A DNA stretch of 64,000 bases from Dactylonectria macrodidyma (GCA_020744425.1 JAGMUV010000024.1:310001-374000), one strand, 5' to 3'; counted from the first letter of the stretch, positions 22,602-34,434 are shown. Notes: generated by a model not told the origin, from the sequence alone. Numbers and translations: made by a program.

Positions 22602-22815
22602 TGACATGTTCGTCCGTGTTTCGTCCAGTACGCTCACTGCCCGCAAACCACCCCAGATGCTGAACAGATCAACCCAGATGGCTTGACATTAACCGCCAGC
22701 CAGTACATCTCCAGCGGTCCCCTCCCGTCGGGAACCTGTCTCTCCCCGGGCCTCCGACGAGCAAACTCGGCCGAAGCCCCATGCGGCTCCGTATAACACA
22801 AAGAAAACGATTACG

Positions 22816-25017
22816 ATGAGCGAGCCCGCACAAAAGCGACGCAAAGTTCGCAAGGGAACGCGCAGTTGCTGGGAATGTAAGTTTGACTCATTTACGCAGA
22901 GACAATTAGAGAAATCTCACTGGTAAAAAGGCCGCCGGCGCAAGATCAAGTGCGAGTTCAACAGCGACGAAGACGCCATCTGCGTGGGCTGCACCGCCCG
23001 CGACTCGCCATGCGTCTCGCAGGAAGAAGCCGCCGAGCCCGTCCCTCCTCCGGACCGACGCCTGGCGCAGCGGTTAGGCCGTCTAGAGGAGCTGATGGAG
23101 AAGCTCGTGAATAACAGCAGTTCAGAAACACCAGCAGCATTGAACAAAGCCCCGATCCCGTCGCCGTCGGAGTCGCCCGCCACGGCGCCGCCGTACGCGG
23201 CACTGACAGAGCCGTCCGGGGATATCTTCGATACTTCGGCCGCCGGCAACGCAAGGCAGCTGTCGTCTTTCAGCGCGGGCGAGACGCCGCTCAGTAACGT
23301 CAGTCTGCCGAGTCCACCGCCATTTCCATTAAAAACGGGCGACGGGCCTAAGCAGGCACGGCATCGAAGCATCTCCAAGCAGCTGCACGCACTGATCCCG
23401 ACACAGCAGACGCTGTACGCCCTCTCGCAGCAAAGCCCAGGCGCAAAGTACGTGCTCGCCGCTTTCTACTCGCAGCAGGACCAGATAGATGGCAAACCGC
23501 CACCCATATCGTCGCTGGCGCAAGTCCCCGATGTCGCGAGCCACCCAGCCCTGCTAGCCAAGCGGCTGCTACAGCTCGCGATATGCCTCCAACAGCTACC
23601 CCCATACTTTGACAGCAGCCGACTAGGCCTGGCCAAGTCACCCGGCGAGACCATGGCCGAGTGGGTAGCCGTGTCGAACCGCCTCGTCACGACCGACGAC
23701 GACCTAGTAGGCTGCCTCGAGGGCCTAGAATGCCTCATCCTACAGAGCTTCTTCCAAAGCGACGCCGGCCACCTACGCAAAGCGTGGATGACCTCACGCC
23801 GCGCCCTCAACATGGCACAGCTCATGGGCCTAGACCGCAAGACAGCCAAGTCGATCCGGTCCTGCGACGCGAGCTTCGACCCGCAGCGGCATCCGTCGCC
23901 GGCGGTGCTCTGGTTCCACATCAACTGCGTCGACCGGTACTTATCCCTGATCCTCGGGCTCTCCGTCGGCTCCCGCGACGACTCCCTGCTGCTCGACACC
24001 AGCGCCGGCCCGGAGCCGCCCAGCGACCGCCTCGGAAAGCTGTACTCGGTCATCGCCGGCCGCATCGCCGACCGCAACCACTTGACCGGCAGCGAGGCCT
24101 ACGTCATGACCCAGTCCATCGACATGGAACTGGAGAGCGCTTCGACCGTGATGGGTGCCCTGTGGTGGAAGTTGCCTGACATGGCCATCTGCTGCAACTC
24201 ATCCGATGCCTGCGTCGATGAAATGTCTGCCGTTAAGCTGCAAGTCCGCCACTTCTCGCTGCTCATCCTCCTGCACCTCCCGTATCTCCTCCAAGCCCCT
24301 GGCCAGCACCAGCGCCGCTACGAGTACAACCGCGTCACCTGCATGCAGGCCAGCCGCGACGTGCTTACCCGCTTCCTCGAGTACCGCGGCGCCTACACCC
24401 AGGCCGTCTCGGGGCGTCACGTCGACTATTCAGCCCTCATCGCCGCCATGACACTTCTTCTGGGACATTTGTGTCCTCCGTCTTCACCATCGCCAGGCTA
24501 CGAGGTGCAGCGCGCCCAGGACCGCACCATGGCTGAGACGGTACAGCAGAAGCTGCACGAGATGGGCGTCCTCAACAACGACCGCTTGTGTCTAGAGTCA
24601 GCCGAAACCATCCAACTACTACTACCCATCGTGCAGAGACCAGCTGTCGGAGGCGGCACGAATGATAGAACCGTACACTTGAACGTCCCATTCCTCGGCA
24701 AAGTCAACATCCACCCAGGCCCAACTCCTCCACCATCCACAACACCAAGTCTGTTGCCATCAACAGACTCGACTCCTGCCGGGCATCCTCCTCCAAGCGG
24801 CGACATAATTCCGTGCCTGGGCTATGAGACAAACCAATGCTCGTGGATATCCATGGACGGTGACGTCTCCGACTGCCCGGCAAACGCAGCTGCAAACTTC
24901 CCAAACTGGCCATATTTCACAGCAGATCTGGAGGACTGGGCGTTGCAAGGGGTGGACACCACATACTGGTCCATGGTAAACAGTAAGATAACAGGAACGG
25001 AGAATAATGATATATAA
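22816..25017 (+). CDS. Zn2Cys6 transcription factor (paralogue of the one at 40-42.6 kb)
   Basis: Exon 1 (22816-22876) and exon 2 (22931-25017) give 715 residues. The intron falls inside the zinc cluster: TRSCWE/C joins RRRKIKCEFNSDEDAICVG and then CTARDSPC. The cluster is preceded by a basic KRRKVRKG. A leucine-rich helix (RLAQRLGRLEELMEKLV) follows, and then a Ser/Pro-rich linker. The regulatory domain includes LRKAWMTSRRALNMAQLMGL and WFHINCVDRYLSLILGL. The C-terminus ends with a distinctive acidic/aromatic block, LEDWALQGVDTTYWSM. The same architecture, including an end block with DWAFQGVD, is found in the protein at 40073-42610, so the two are paralogues. Related TRSCWECKRRK-type regulators are often near transporter genes. 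Targets are unknown. Confidence 0.92.
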
Positions 25018-25339
25018 CTTCGATATATGTGTATGCAGATTAGAAAAAATATGGGTAGGATGGTCAAGCAGTAGGAAACAAGGAAGCCTCCATTCAACAC
25101 TGAATAATGAACGCATACGTGCAGACTGTGTCTCGCATAACATAACATGAGCAGGGCCATGTGTGGCCAGGGTATTTCCTTCTCCAAATGTCTGTGGATG
25201 ATGCAAACCGGCAAACTCCAAGAAAAAATAACAGTGAAACGTGGTCCATGAAACATAAACTCCGGGATTCTAATCAATAACTGTGCCGGGGAGGACGCTG
25301 TGGTTGAATGGTCCTTCTCCCAGACATTGCGGGAGTTTC
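25018..25339. other. Convergent 3' intergenic region
   Basis: This 322-nt stretch lies between the 3' ends of the Zn2Cys6 gene (+) and the coiled-coil gene (-). No independent feature is seen. Confidence 0.5.
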
Positions 25340-27665
25340 CTACTCTTCCAATACTTCTTGTAGAGCATCTCGGTCGACGGTGTCTGGTAGGACCTTTGCT
25401 GGGGCGCCTTTTCTTCGCTGAGCCGCCCAATATTTTTGAAATCCGGGGATGGCGCCGGGTTGGTTAATTCCTGGTGCCCGATTCCACTCTGATTCCGTCT
25501 CCACAACGACCTTTGGAGCCGGCTTGACCACCGTGCTGGGAGTGGAAGATCCCCACGGACGCCAGCCAGCCCATTTACCCAAAGCTCCGCCTCCGGGACT
25601 CCCTTGGGGTGTCTCGGGATTTGGAGAGGAAGACCGACTTAAAGGCCCTGACACTGATCTTGGCGCGGGTAGTCCGATGAAGGTATCTCGGAGGGCCATG
25701 GCACTTCGTCGGGGTGTTCCACGGGAAAGAGTCGGCTGGGCGGTGATGTCGGTCAGAATGGCTTCGGCACCACCCAGTGGACGCAGGGTCAGCTGACTGG
25801 GTCGGGCTTTTAGTGTGTGAATGTCGAGTCCTCCAGCAAGCGACATTATCGACTCGTGAGAGAGGGCGCGGTGGATGCGAGGGCGAGGGCCAAATTCATC
25901 CTTGGAGACCTCAGAGTCCCCAATGGTCGAATTCTCATCGATAGACGGTGCGGTTCCAACCAAGTCAGGCGTCTCGAGTCGAAGGATATCGTCGAGTTCG
26001 GCTTCGTCCTCGTCCTCTTCATGGATGACGTGGTGCTGGCGATTTGCCTGAGCGGAAGGGGGGGTTCCTGGGTCGATCTGCAGCGGAGGGGGTGCGGTTT
26101 GGAAGCTGAGGGTTGAGATTTCTGAAGGACCTTTGCGATGTGAGGCCCTCCAGGTGGGTGACATGGGGTCGAAGCTGGTGACGGGCGACATGGGATAGTC
26201 GCTGTCCGTCACGTTCGGATCGAACATGGAGTTGCGCTGGTTGGACTGTGGCGAGCTAGGAACTGACGACGCGAACTCGGAAAACTGGTCGGTGGACCAG
26301 CGTTGACGAGCCAGCCCCACGACTGGGTTTTGCTCCTTGGCCGTGAGGGAGAGTAAGGCAGGGGCGGTGGGCGAAGGGGTGAGGCGCCATTGCCCAGAGG
26401 TGTTGGGCGTAGAGTGACCGGAGAGGGTCGGTGAGGTAAAACTGCCGGGGCCAAGGCCGTGACGTTTCCGTCTCAACTTCCGGCCTTCGGGTTTCGGTGT
26501 GAGCTTGGGGGTGACGTGGTAGTGATGATGGATGTGCAGTTCCTGGGAGACGCGGGGAGTGGCAGGGCCGTCGATGTCGGGGCCTTCGAGTTCGGCCTTG
26601 AGGCTGGAGCGAATATGATCAGACTCGATGGGTTGGTGGTGCAGCATCTGGTCACGCAGCGACTGGATCTCGTCGTTGGAGTTGAGTAGCAATTCACGGA
26701 GCTCGGCCATGCCCAGCTGCAGATTCGCGTTGTCCTCGAGCAGGTCACGCACGAAGTGGTTGACAACGGGGTTGCCATTCTTGCCCTGCAACGACTTGGT
26801 CGCAGCCGCACCTTTGAGACGGCCAGCGGCTGTGTCGAGATGCTTGTCGAGCTCGCGCTGGCGTTCCATCCTCCCGATAACTTCGGCGTGGCGCTGACGT
26901 TCGTGGCGGGCCTCGGTCTCCATCCGCTCCAGCTGGTCCTGCATGTCCAGGATGCCGCGCTGCGCCTCCTTGAAGCGTTGGGCGTGCGAGCGGGCGTCAT
27001 CTTCGGACGTCTGCAACTGCTGTTGAAGTTCCTCCTGCTCCTGCTCCAGCAAGGCGAGGTATCGCTCGGTGTCGGAGGCACGGAATGCTGTCGTCTCGAG
27101 GTGGCGGACGGTCTGCTGTGAGGACAAAAGGCTAGCTTCAAGTGCCTTGATCCTGGTGTCGGATTCGGATACAGTGTTGTTGAGGAGTTCGAGCTGGTCG
27201 AGCAGGGCCCGGTTCTCCTCGATCTTGATGGCATTCTCGGCCTCGAGTTCCTGCTTGTCCATCTCAAGGCGATCGATGCGGGTGTTTAAGTCAAGGCGAT
27301 CTCGTTCGGCATCGGCCATATACGCTTCGTGTCTTGCCAGGAGGGCCTGTGAGCGAGGTGAAAAGTCAGCGAGGGGTACATACCGTGAGTCGCGTGCCTA
27401 GCCGAAAACAGGACATAACGTCCTCGACTGGCATGCGGCTCAGCTTAGATGGAAAGAAATGAATGGGGGCGGCAGTGAGTCTGTGGGAGGAATGGGCGAA
27501 AGAATGGCAGCATACCTGACCCAGCTGAGCGGCCGTGTGGACATCCTTCTCGACAGATTCGAGGACAGACGAGTTCCTCTTGAGCAGGGCACAGTCGACG
27601 CGGCCGCAACAGCACTGCATCTGGTACAGGTCGTGGTCAGAACGGACGATGTCTGGTATCTCCAT
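25340..27665 (-). CDS. Conserved coiled-coil protein, myosin-tail-like (unknown function)
   Basis: Exons 27516-27665 and 25340-27346 give 718 residues starting MEIPDIVRSDHDLYQMQCCC. The first 50 residues have a conserved Cys-rich block (MQCCCGRVDCALLKRNS). Residues about 60-330 form long heptad coiled coils (LEMDKQELEAENAIKIEEN, LALLEQEQEELQQQLQTSE). A conserved NHFVRDLLEDNANLQLGM block follows, and then a Ser/Pro-rich disordered tail. Filamentous ascomycetes widely carry such proteins, often labelled myosin-heavy-chain-like from the coiled coil alone; no motor domain is present. A 60-nt segment inside the intron (27384-27443) has good splice sites and keeps frame, so a 20-residue cassette exon is possible. 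A structural or scaffold role is likely, but the true function is unknown. Confidence 0.85.
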
Positions 27666-28680
27666 GGCGGCAACAGGCCCTGTGACGGCCACTGCGACAG
27701 CCGCAGCGACAAGAGGCCGCACGCAGAGATGCTTCTATCGGAGCGGGGCGGAGAGTCGACGAGGGACGGACGCGGCGGCAGGGGGAAACATGATAAGGAG
27801 ACAAGGGTGGAGGTGTACAAAAGAGAGTGCGACGGATAAGAGAGAGAGTATTACAATATATTCAGAAGAGCGATGCGTCTGCCATGAGTGGCAAGCCGAG
27901 ATGGAATCGTTGGCGGAAGGAAGTCCAAGTCCAAGCCCAACAATGGCGACGCGCAACGAGTGGCTCGGGGTCGGGATTGGTGTTGAGGCGCCAGGCACAC
28001 CCGAAGTGCTGTGGCTTGGAATGTGACTGTGTGTGGCGCGGGCTCGCAACTGTAATTGAGTGCAATAGCCGGTGGTGGGGTTACCGAGAGTATTTGTGGT
28101 TCCCCAGCGGTCCAGCAGCGAATAACTGCAGCGGTCAGGACGGTGGCCAGAGGGGAAGGGGGGTTAGTCGAATCCCCTCGACAAAGGAGCGACGAGTTTG
28201 GTCTAAATCAAGGCACAAAGGCAAATGGAGGGGGACAAAACAGGATTTTAAATCTCCAAGGGGAAGCAGAGGGGAAGCAGAGAAGCAAAGAAAAAAGACG
28301 CTGCAGGTCTCACGAACAGGGCATCAGGCGGCTAAACAGTTCATCTCGACCCGTCTGTGTCATGTGGACAAGCCCGGTTGGGTTCATGGCGCACCCCCTT
28401 GACAGGCAGCGTGGCGTCTGCGTGCATATGTGCATACGTGCACATTTTAGCCCCATAGAAACAGTGAGCACTGAGGGGGACACTGAGCCAGGGAGATGCT
28501 GAGTGGTCTTGTTCACTGACTCAACCCACCTAACGAACGTGTCTCCCCTGCGCTGGGCATCCATCTGTCAGACTTGTCACGTCCGCGTTGGGTTTCTTTG
28601 CGCGACCGAGAACCGAGAACCACCTTTGCGGTGTGAGCTGGCTCGTTTTGTTATGCTGTCGCGTTGGCTATCCTTCATTG

Positions 28681-28801
28681 ATTGGACACTGATTGGACCC
28701 TGATTGGAGGGCAACACCTCTAGACTTGCTGCTTATCTCATTGGCGTCTGGGCGTGTCTCCCTCCCGGAACACACCGATTGGGAATCTGTGCACCGATTG
28801 G
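28681..28801. promoter_or_regulatory. Array of six ATTGG (inverted CCAAT) boxes
   Basis: ATTGG starts at 28681, 28692, 28703, 28740, 28778 and 28797. The first three sit in 11-bp tandem units (GATTGGACACT and variants), about one helical turn apart. CCAAT boxes are bound by the HapB/C/E complex in filamentous fungi. The orientation reads CCAAT on the minus strand, toward the coiled-coil gene whose ATG is about 1 kb away. The target gene is inferred. Confidence 0.55.
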
Positions 28802-30718
28802 GACAGTATGACGACACCGCCTCAGCCAACCTCCCCCATTTCGCCATTTCGTCCACGTTTGCCCAACACCGTCTCGACCTCTCTCTATCTCGCTTCACCA
28901 GACACAGTCCATCATCCATCCCTCCGCACCCTGCTCTGATCATGGCCGGCAATCGATCTTCGATAAAAGGGAGGCGCCCCATCGCTAAATAAACTTAGCG
29001 GGAATTAAGATGCACGATAAACATTTTTTTTCATCTCATCTTACGACAAGGATCATGGTCAGAACTTGTCTTAATTTAAGCCTTATTTTGACTGGTATAG
29101 CTCCGCCTTTATGTAGGGTTGGACACTTTTAATCTCACTTGTCAACCCACCTGCACGTAATTTTCTGCCAGTTTGAGATTGAGTAAATGCACGCCATTCG
29201 AGCCTAGGGTCTATCTATTTTGAGGATCCCAATCTTTCGACCGTCCGAGTACCTAATATGAGAATGTGAAAAAATGATGGCATCCACAAGCTGTAAAAGG
29301 GGGCGTGTCCTTGGGCCTTCAAAAAGTGGGGCAGTGCTATAGGGTAACCTCGTCTTCAAGTGAGCCTCAACAGGCGATCATCAAAAGAGAAGTCAAATAC
29401 AGCAAAAGAAATGTTCTTCATAGTTGCCGTAATGTCTAACCTCACTAGGGTCATGAACTAGGATACGAAATTTAGTGCTGATCGCAGTCATAGAGGATGA
29501 CGCTTCATATTCATCCGGCTTTTTCATAGATGTCAAGGGCTGATTGCTAAACTTATCACAACCAGCCACACTAAGTCAGGAAAGCTCAAGGCGGTTTCGA
29601 CAGCCCAGTTTTTCTCATTTCGAACGGAGTTTGGATTTATTTATCCAGATTTTACCTCTCTCAGCGCGATGAGTCCCTCAAGACGGGACTGATCTTTAGC
29701 TGGTGCCGGCTGCTGCTAGTTTTCATTAACCATTAATGGTGCCGACTGGCCTGTTGACAGCTGTTGCTAGGCCGCAAATTCCTACATCAATATTGTAGAC
29801 TGCTTCCCATGTCGTGCAGAGGACACTCCTTAAGCCAATGTCAATCCCATTCTATCTCGCCTTAGCCCTTGTTGCTGAAATGTGTCCATTCATTTCACTG
29901 AGACAACCTGGCAGTGTTTGTAACGAAAAGCCAAAGACCTTCGGCATGTGATCCATCAGAAGAGATACGATGTTGTGCCGGCCCCCAAGTCTCAAACTAA
30001 ACTACTACGTAGAAAACGAAATCCCCACCATACCCTGCTTTGATACGGCGCTGGAGAGCAGTTTGTCTCACCAGGCGACCCGTACAATGGCCATTGTTTG
30101 TCAAGCCCGCCCCTACTTAACCTCGCGCCGTCTAACGTACTTGAACAGTTCATATGATGCCGGGATGATAGAGATGTCCAGCCAACGTTGCCGTCCCTTT
30201 AACCCGCCCTGCGAGAATTGTCTGCGCTCTGCAATCTTCGGATCCTACGGACACCCTGCGACACCGAGCGTCTAGACATTAGCTCTGCCACGGACTCCAA
30301 ATGATGCACCGCCATATTTGAATTATATCCACCAAAGTGGGCAGACTGAGTTTTTGCATATTTAATTATATGAAGAAGGATCCTCTCTTCGGGCGGCCAA
30401 AACGAATGTACTTGAGTGACATCGTGACAGCATGCTGTTCGGTACTGATGGTTAAGACAGGGTTCAAGATGCATGATTTGTCCTCAATCTGGTGGGTCAC
30501 CATCGACAATGACGAGACGGACAAGCTCCTAAGAATAGAACACTCGATCTCCTTGTCGCGATGGGATGGTGCAGTAGTACTCGAACTCTGGAGTCGTTGG
30601 GCTGTACAGTGCCGCAGTGTCCTCGAGCGTTCGGAGGACATCTGTCTACCTTCCTCTCAGCTGGTGTTGAAATGAGATCGGTGATTTAGACTCTACTTGG
30701 GCCACTTGGACAGAAGGT

Positions 30719-31084
30719 TTAAAGGGAGTCCATGTCCGAGAGACCTTCATCGACATGTTCTGTCTTTTTTCCGGCCTGCAGGATATTGAGACCAGAGTTC
30801 GCTGCCCAGATGACAAAGCCTGAAACGAAGTGCATAACCAGGAAGTTGATGATTAGCTCGCTAAGAACGACACGAATATATCCTCAAGAAACAAGGCAAG
30901 AATTTTTGAAAATTTAAAGGCAAATGTAGAGGAAACGACAAGGATAATCTAGTACAATCAAAATGGCCTCGACAAGTTTCTGGAGCAGACTAAATCTATT
31001 GCCTACAAATACCATAAATGCTGTTGTGATCTCAACAAAGAGGATGCAGTCGTACCCAATATACTTGATCACCACGCTGTACGT
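30719..31084 (-). pseudogene. Possible decayed membrane-protein tail
   Basis: On the minus strand a segment near 31.0-31.1 kb reads IGYDCILFVEITTAFMVFVG. A second, at 30719-30880, reads VVLSELIINFLVMHFVSGF and ends in a polar tail closed by TAA (SDMDSL). Both look like membrane helices, but no splice pair joins them in frame without a stop and no start is evident. I do not recognise the family. It could be an eroded gene or chance hydrophobic sequence. Confidence 0.25.
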
Positions 31085-31363
31085 TGTCTAGCTAACACGT
31101 TACCAATATCAATTGTCAATTCTCTACATTAGGTTTGATCTTGGAGATAGAAGCACAAGAGGACTTGGGTTCAGAGTCATATTCTCGAGATGAGGAGCAA
31201 GCCTACAATGGAATCTGCGCTGTAATGCTTCCCACCTGTACCTGTAGTCGGTATCATCGTCTTGAGGGCTGTCATTCGCGAATTCGGGATGCTCCCCCAA
31301 GTCAACCCAAGTGGAACTGGGCCCCTTAGGAGGCTGGCCAGCCCACCCAAGCGCGGGTAGCAA

Positions 31364-31969
31364 TTACTCGTACACCTTGGGGCCTCCAAGAAAGTCTCTA
31401 AGGCGCTTTGTGGACTCGACTGGATCGGGTTCGGACGTTCGAAGGAATTCATTTGTCTCTCGGTGCAGCTTGTCTACCTGTCCGCAGATGGCTGCATTGA
31501 GCGAAATGAGTAGCTTGGTGAGTCCGTTGAAGTCGGTGTCTTCTGGGATATGCCTCGGCTGCATGACTCTGGCTATGAACTGCCCGTTTTCGATGTCACC
31601 CTTGTAAGGCCGGAACCACTTCCGATAGAGCCAGCGGTTAAGTGTTGCACGCAGCACAGCCTACGGGCTGAGTAGCCTACCGGGTAGTGTTACGAGATAT
31701 AGCGGCATGGTGATATTGCAAAGCCGATTTGCTGCTTGTAGACTCATTCCCGATACATTGTCCTGGGGCCGGGATCCGTTGTGACACGCGTCGTGCCGAG
31801 ACTGCGCCTCAGGGTCGAACGGGCGCGTGCAAGGCTGATACATGTGAAACGAGAGGCCCCAATGGTGGTCGAGATGCTCAGATTCCTGCCAGGTACGGAT
31901 GTAGTGGAGGATCTCGTGGCGGGGGAGGGGCCAGCGGCTGAGGTCTTCTTTTGGGATTAAGTGCGTCAT
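31364..31969 (-). CDS. Hypothetical protein, frame crossed by a TAG
   Basis: I do not recognise the product. From ATG at 31969 the frame reads MTHLIPKEDLSRWPLPRHE onward and stays open until 31364 except for one TAG at 31661-31663, so about 200 codons share one frame across the stop. A 75-nt in-frame intron would remove it: a GTAACA donor after the MPLYL codons, a CTTAAC branch site and an AAG acceptor before WFRPYKGDIENGQ. The alternative is a pseudogene with one nonsense mutation. The protein would be soluble and rich in His, Arg and Asp, with a helical C-terminal half (LTKLLISLNAAICGQVDKL). It is isolated, with gene-poor DNA on one side. Confidence 0.4.
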
Positions 31970-32632
31970 GATGGTGAAGATAGACGGTGAGCGAGAGTGA
32001 TGTGAGAAGAGTATCAAACTACGATTGTTTCTGAGACATTGGCTGTTATGGGAATTGCAGATGGCTAGACTTTTCCATCTGACTCTACTGGGAAACCTTG
32101 TTGGAGTACTGCGACTTTGTTGGGTCGGCGTTGGAACACTAAAGTTTAGAGCGTCAATTCGGGACTTTGCCCTCGCGTCGACCTGGGGATAGCTTCATCC
32201 CACCTGTGCCGCTCCCACAACTAAACATCCTGGCATCTGCTTACCAACACAGCCCATGACGCGTTAGACTTTTGTGCGTCTGCTCCCTTGTCAACCCACC
32301 ATTTAGCTTTGCTATCGTCTGCATGTCGTCACTAGCTCTGGCATCATGCACGGCTCGACCAGTAAGCGTGCGCATATTGTCATCCCCCACTTACACCCGC
32401 ATCCCGCTGGGCTTCGTTCTCACGCCATGGGTGCGTATTGCTTTCGGCACTTGCTCGCCGACGGGCGCTGTAACGCGCTGGTGCGAGGGCAGCTTCGCGT
32501 CATCATTTTTTGTTCCCTTCTCCTCTCGTAGCTGTCTCTCGTATCATTGGGATTCCTCTTCCCTCATCCCCTCAACAATTCCGCTGATATCTCGACTGCA
32601 ATAATACTCAGAACAACGGCCTTCCCGTATAC
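31970..32632. other. Divergent upstream region
   Basis: This region lies between the hypothetical gene (-) and the Rieske/AIF-like gene (+). It is rich in pyrimidine tracts near 32.5 kb, typical of a fungal promoter. No gene is supported. Confidence 0.5.
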
Positions 32633-34434
32633 ATGCACTATTTTCGACAAGTGACGCTCAATCTCGCCAGACAATCACCCAAAGCTCTGCTCCAGAAGCT
32701 CCCCCGCACTCGCCGCTTCCACCTCACCGCCAGCCCGATGGCCCAAGAGTACAAGCTCAAGGGCGTTTCCTCGCTCGCCCTCAAGCCTGGCGATAAGCAC
32801 GAGGCCGAAGTTGAGGGCGTCGACGGTGGTAAAGTCTTGCTGGTCAATGCCGGCGGCAAGATCCAGGCCGTCGGCGCCAAGTGCACGCATTACGGCGCGC
32901 CTTTGATCAATGGCGTCTTGACTACAAATGGGCGTTTGACTTGCCCGTGGCACGGAGGTTAGCTTCAGGTCGTATTCTCGAGTCGAGACGTATTTACTGA
33001 TCGGGATCCATTCCAGCGTGCTTCAACGCCAAGACGGGTGACGTCGAAGACGCCCCTGCCCTCGACTCTCTCCCCGTATTCAGCGTGGCTGAGCGAGACG
33101 GCGCTGTATACGTCACGGGCGAAGAAGCAGCCATCAAGGCTTCGCGCAGGAAGCCTAACTTCAAGTGCGCGGCTGCTGGAGGTGCCCAGGAGGACAAGGT
33201 CGTCGTTGTCGGAGGCGGTTCTGGTGCCATGGGTGTCATCGAAGGCCTGCGCGAGAAGGGCTACACTGGCCCGCTGACCGTCATCTCTAACGAGGGCTAT
33301 CTCCCCATTGACAGGCCCAAGCTGAGCAAGGCGCTGCTGACAGATGCTGGCAAGCTTGCCTGGCGAGACAAGGCCTGGTTTGACAGCGGATCAGTGGAAT
33401 GGGTCGAGGATGAGGTCAGCGACATTGACTTTTCTGACCGCACCGTCTCGACCAAGGACGGCAAGAAGATCTCCTACACCAAGCTTGTGCTCTCAACGGG
33501 AGGTACTCCCAGACGGCTGCCATTGCAAGGATTCAAGGTCCTCGACAACATCTTCACCCTCCGCAGCGTCCACGACACCAAGAAAATCGTGGCCGCCATC
33601 GGCGACAAGGGCAAAAACATTGTCATCATTGGTTCTTCCTTTATCGGCATGGAAGTCGCCAACGCTACTGCCAGCGACAACACGGTCACCGTTGTCGGCA
33701 TGGAGAAGGCGCCGCTGGAGCGAGTCTTGGGCGAGCCTGTCGGCGCGGGCATCCAGAAGTCGCTCGAGGGCAAGGGCATCAAGTTCTACATGGGCGCCGG
33801 CGTCGACAAGGCCGAGCCCTCTGCTGAGGATCCCTCCAAGGTCGGCGCTGTTTATCTCAAGGACGGAACCAAGCTGCCTGCGGATCTCGTCATCCTTGGC
33901 GTTGGCGTGTCGCCTGCGACGGAGTTTTTGAAAGACAACAAGGTTATTCGACTTGAGGGTGACGGATCTATCAAGACGGACGAGAGCTACAACGTCGTCG
34001 GCCTAAAGGACGTCTATGCCATTGGGGACATTGCCTCATTTCCCTACCACGGCCCCGGCGGCGAAGGCAAGTTTGTCCGCGTCGAGCACTGGAACGTCGC
34101 CCAGCAATCAGGACGCGTCGTTGCCAGCCACATCGTGAACCCTTCGGTGGAAGTCGAGCACTTTATCCCTATCTTCTGGTCGGCCCTCGGAGCCCAGCTG
34201 CGATACTGCGGCAACACCTCCAACGGATGGGACGACGTCGTCATCCAAGGTGACCCGGCCGCGAGCAAGTTTATTGCCTACTACTGCAAGGGGGATACGG
34301 TGGTTGCGATGGCGAGCATGGGCAAGGATCCTGCCATGTCGCAGAGTGCGGAACTGATGCGCCTCGGGAAGATGCCATCTAAGGATAAGTTCCAGCAAGG
34401 CGCTGATGTCTTGAGCTTGGGAGCACCGGAATGA
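32633..34434 (+). CDS. Rieske/AIF-like FAD-NAD(P)H reductase, probably mitochondrial
   Basis: Exons 32633-32957 and 33017-34434 (intron 59 nt) give 580 residues. The N-terminus (MHYFRQVTLNLARQSPKALL and more basic residues) looks like a mitochondrial targeting peptide; an internal ATG at MAQEYKLKG could yield a cytosolic form. A Rieske [2Fe-2S] domain follows, with CTHYGAPL and, across the intron, CPWHGACF. The C-terminal part is an AIF/rubredoxin-reductase-type flavoprotein: VVVVGGGSGAMGVIEGLR for FAD, LVLSTGGTPRRLP, IVIIGSSFIGMEVANA for NAD, and VYAIGDIASFP. This is the domain order of AIFM3/AIF-like proteins, linked in other eukaryotes to mitochondrial redox balance and cell death. It is complete, with all four Fe-S ligands present. 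Confidence 0.94.

Larger units (their letters stand above)
21804..22815. other. Divergent promoter between the flavin oxidoreductase and a Zn2Cys6 gene
   Basis: This 1-kb intergenic region holds the minisatellite at 21868-21909, an inverted CGG-type repeat at 22214-22241 and an ATCC microsatellite at 22587-22601. No gene is supported. Confidence 0.5.
27666..31363. other. Long gene-poor region
   Basis: About 3.7 kb has no convincing gene. The first kilobase is probably the 5' UTR and promoter of the coiled-coil gene and carries a CCAAT-box array (28681-28801). A short frame at 28941-28991 begins with ATGGCCGGC after a pyrimidine-rich stretch and could be a small upstream ORF. From 29.0 to 31.1 kb the sequence is rich in stops. 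Minus-strand stretches at about 30.2-30.6 and 30.7-31.1 kb look like decayed coding sequence but have stops or broken phase. Confidence 0.5.

Noticed and set aside
26473..27267. 264-codon minus-strand frame overlapping the coiled-coil gene
   Set aside because: It is an alternate frame of the coiled-coil gene; the product is Ser/Arg/Thr-rich without homology.
27459..28402. Plus-strand open frames of 120-190 codons antisense to the 5' part of the coiled-coil gene
   Set aside because: Their products are Arg/Ser/Gly-rich without conserved motifs and they overlap the 5' exon and promoter of the coiled-coil gene.
30165..30240. Plus-strand RCRPFNPPCENCL resembling the second half of a Zn2Cys6 cluster
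   Set aside because: The first half of the cluster is absent and the surrounding sequence has no regulator features.
30199..30640. Minus-strand frame with EFEYYCTIPSRQG-like sequence that seemed to be coding
   Set aside because: The frame holds at least two in-frame stops, no consistent splice sites and no recognised family. At best it is a very old relic.
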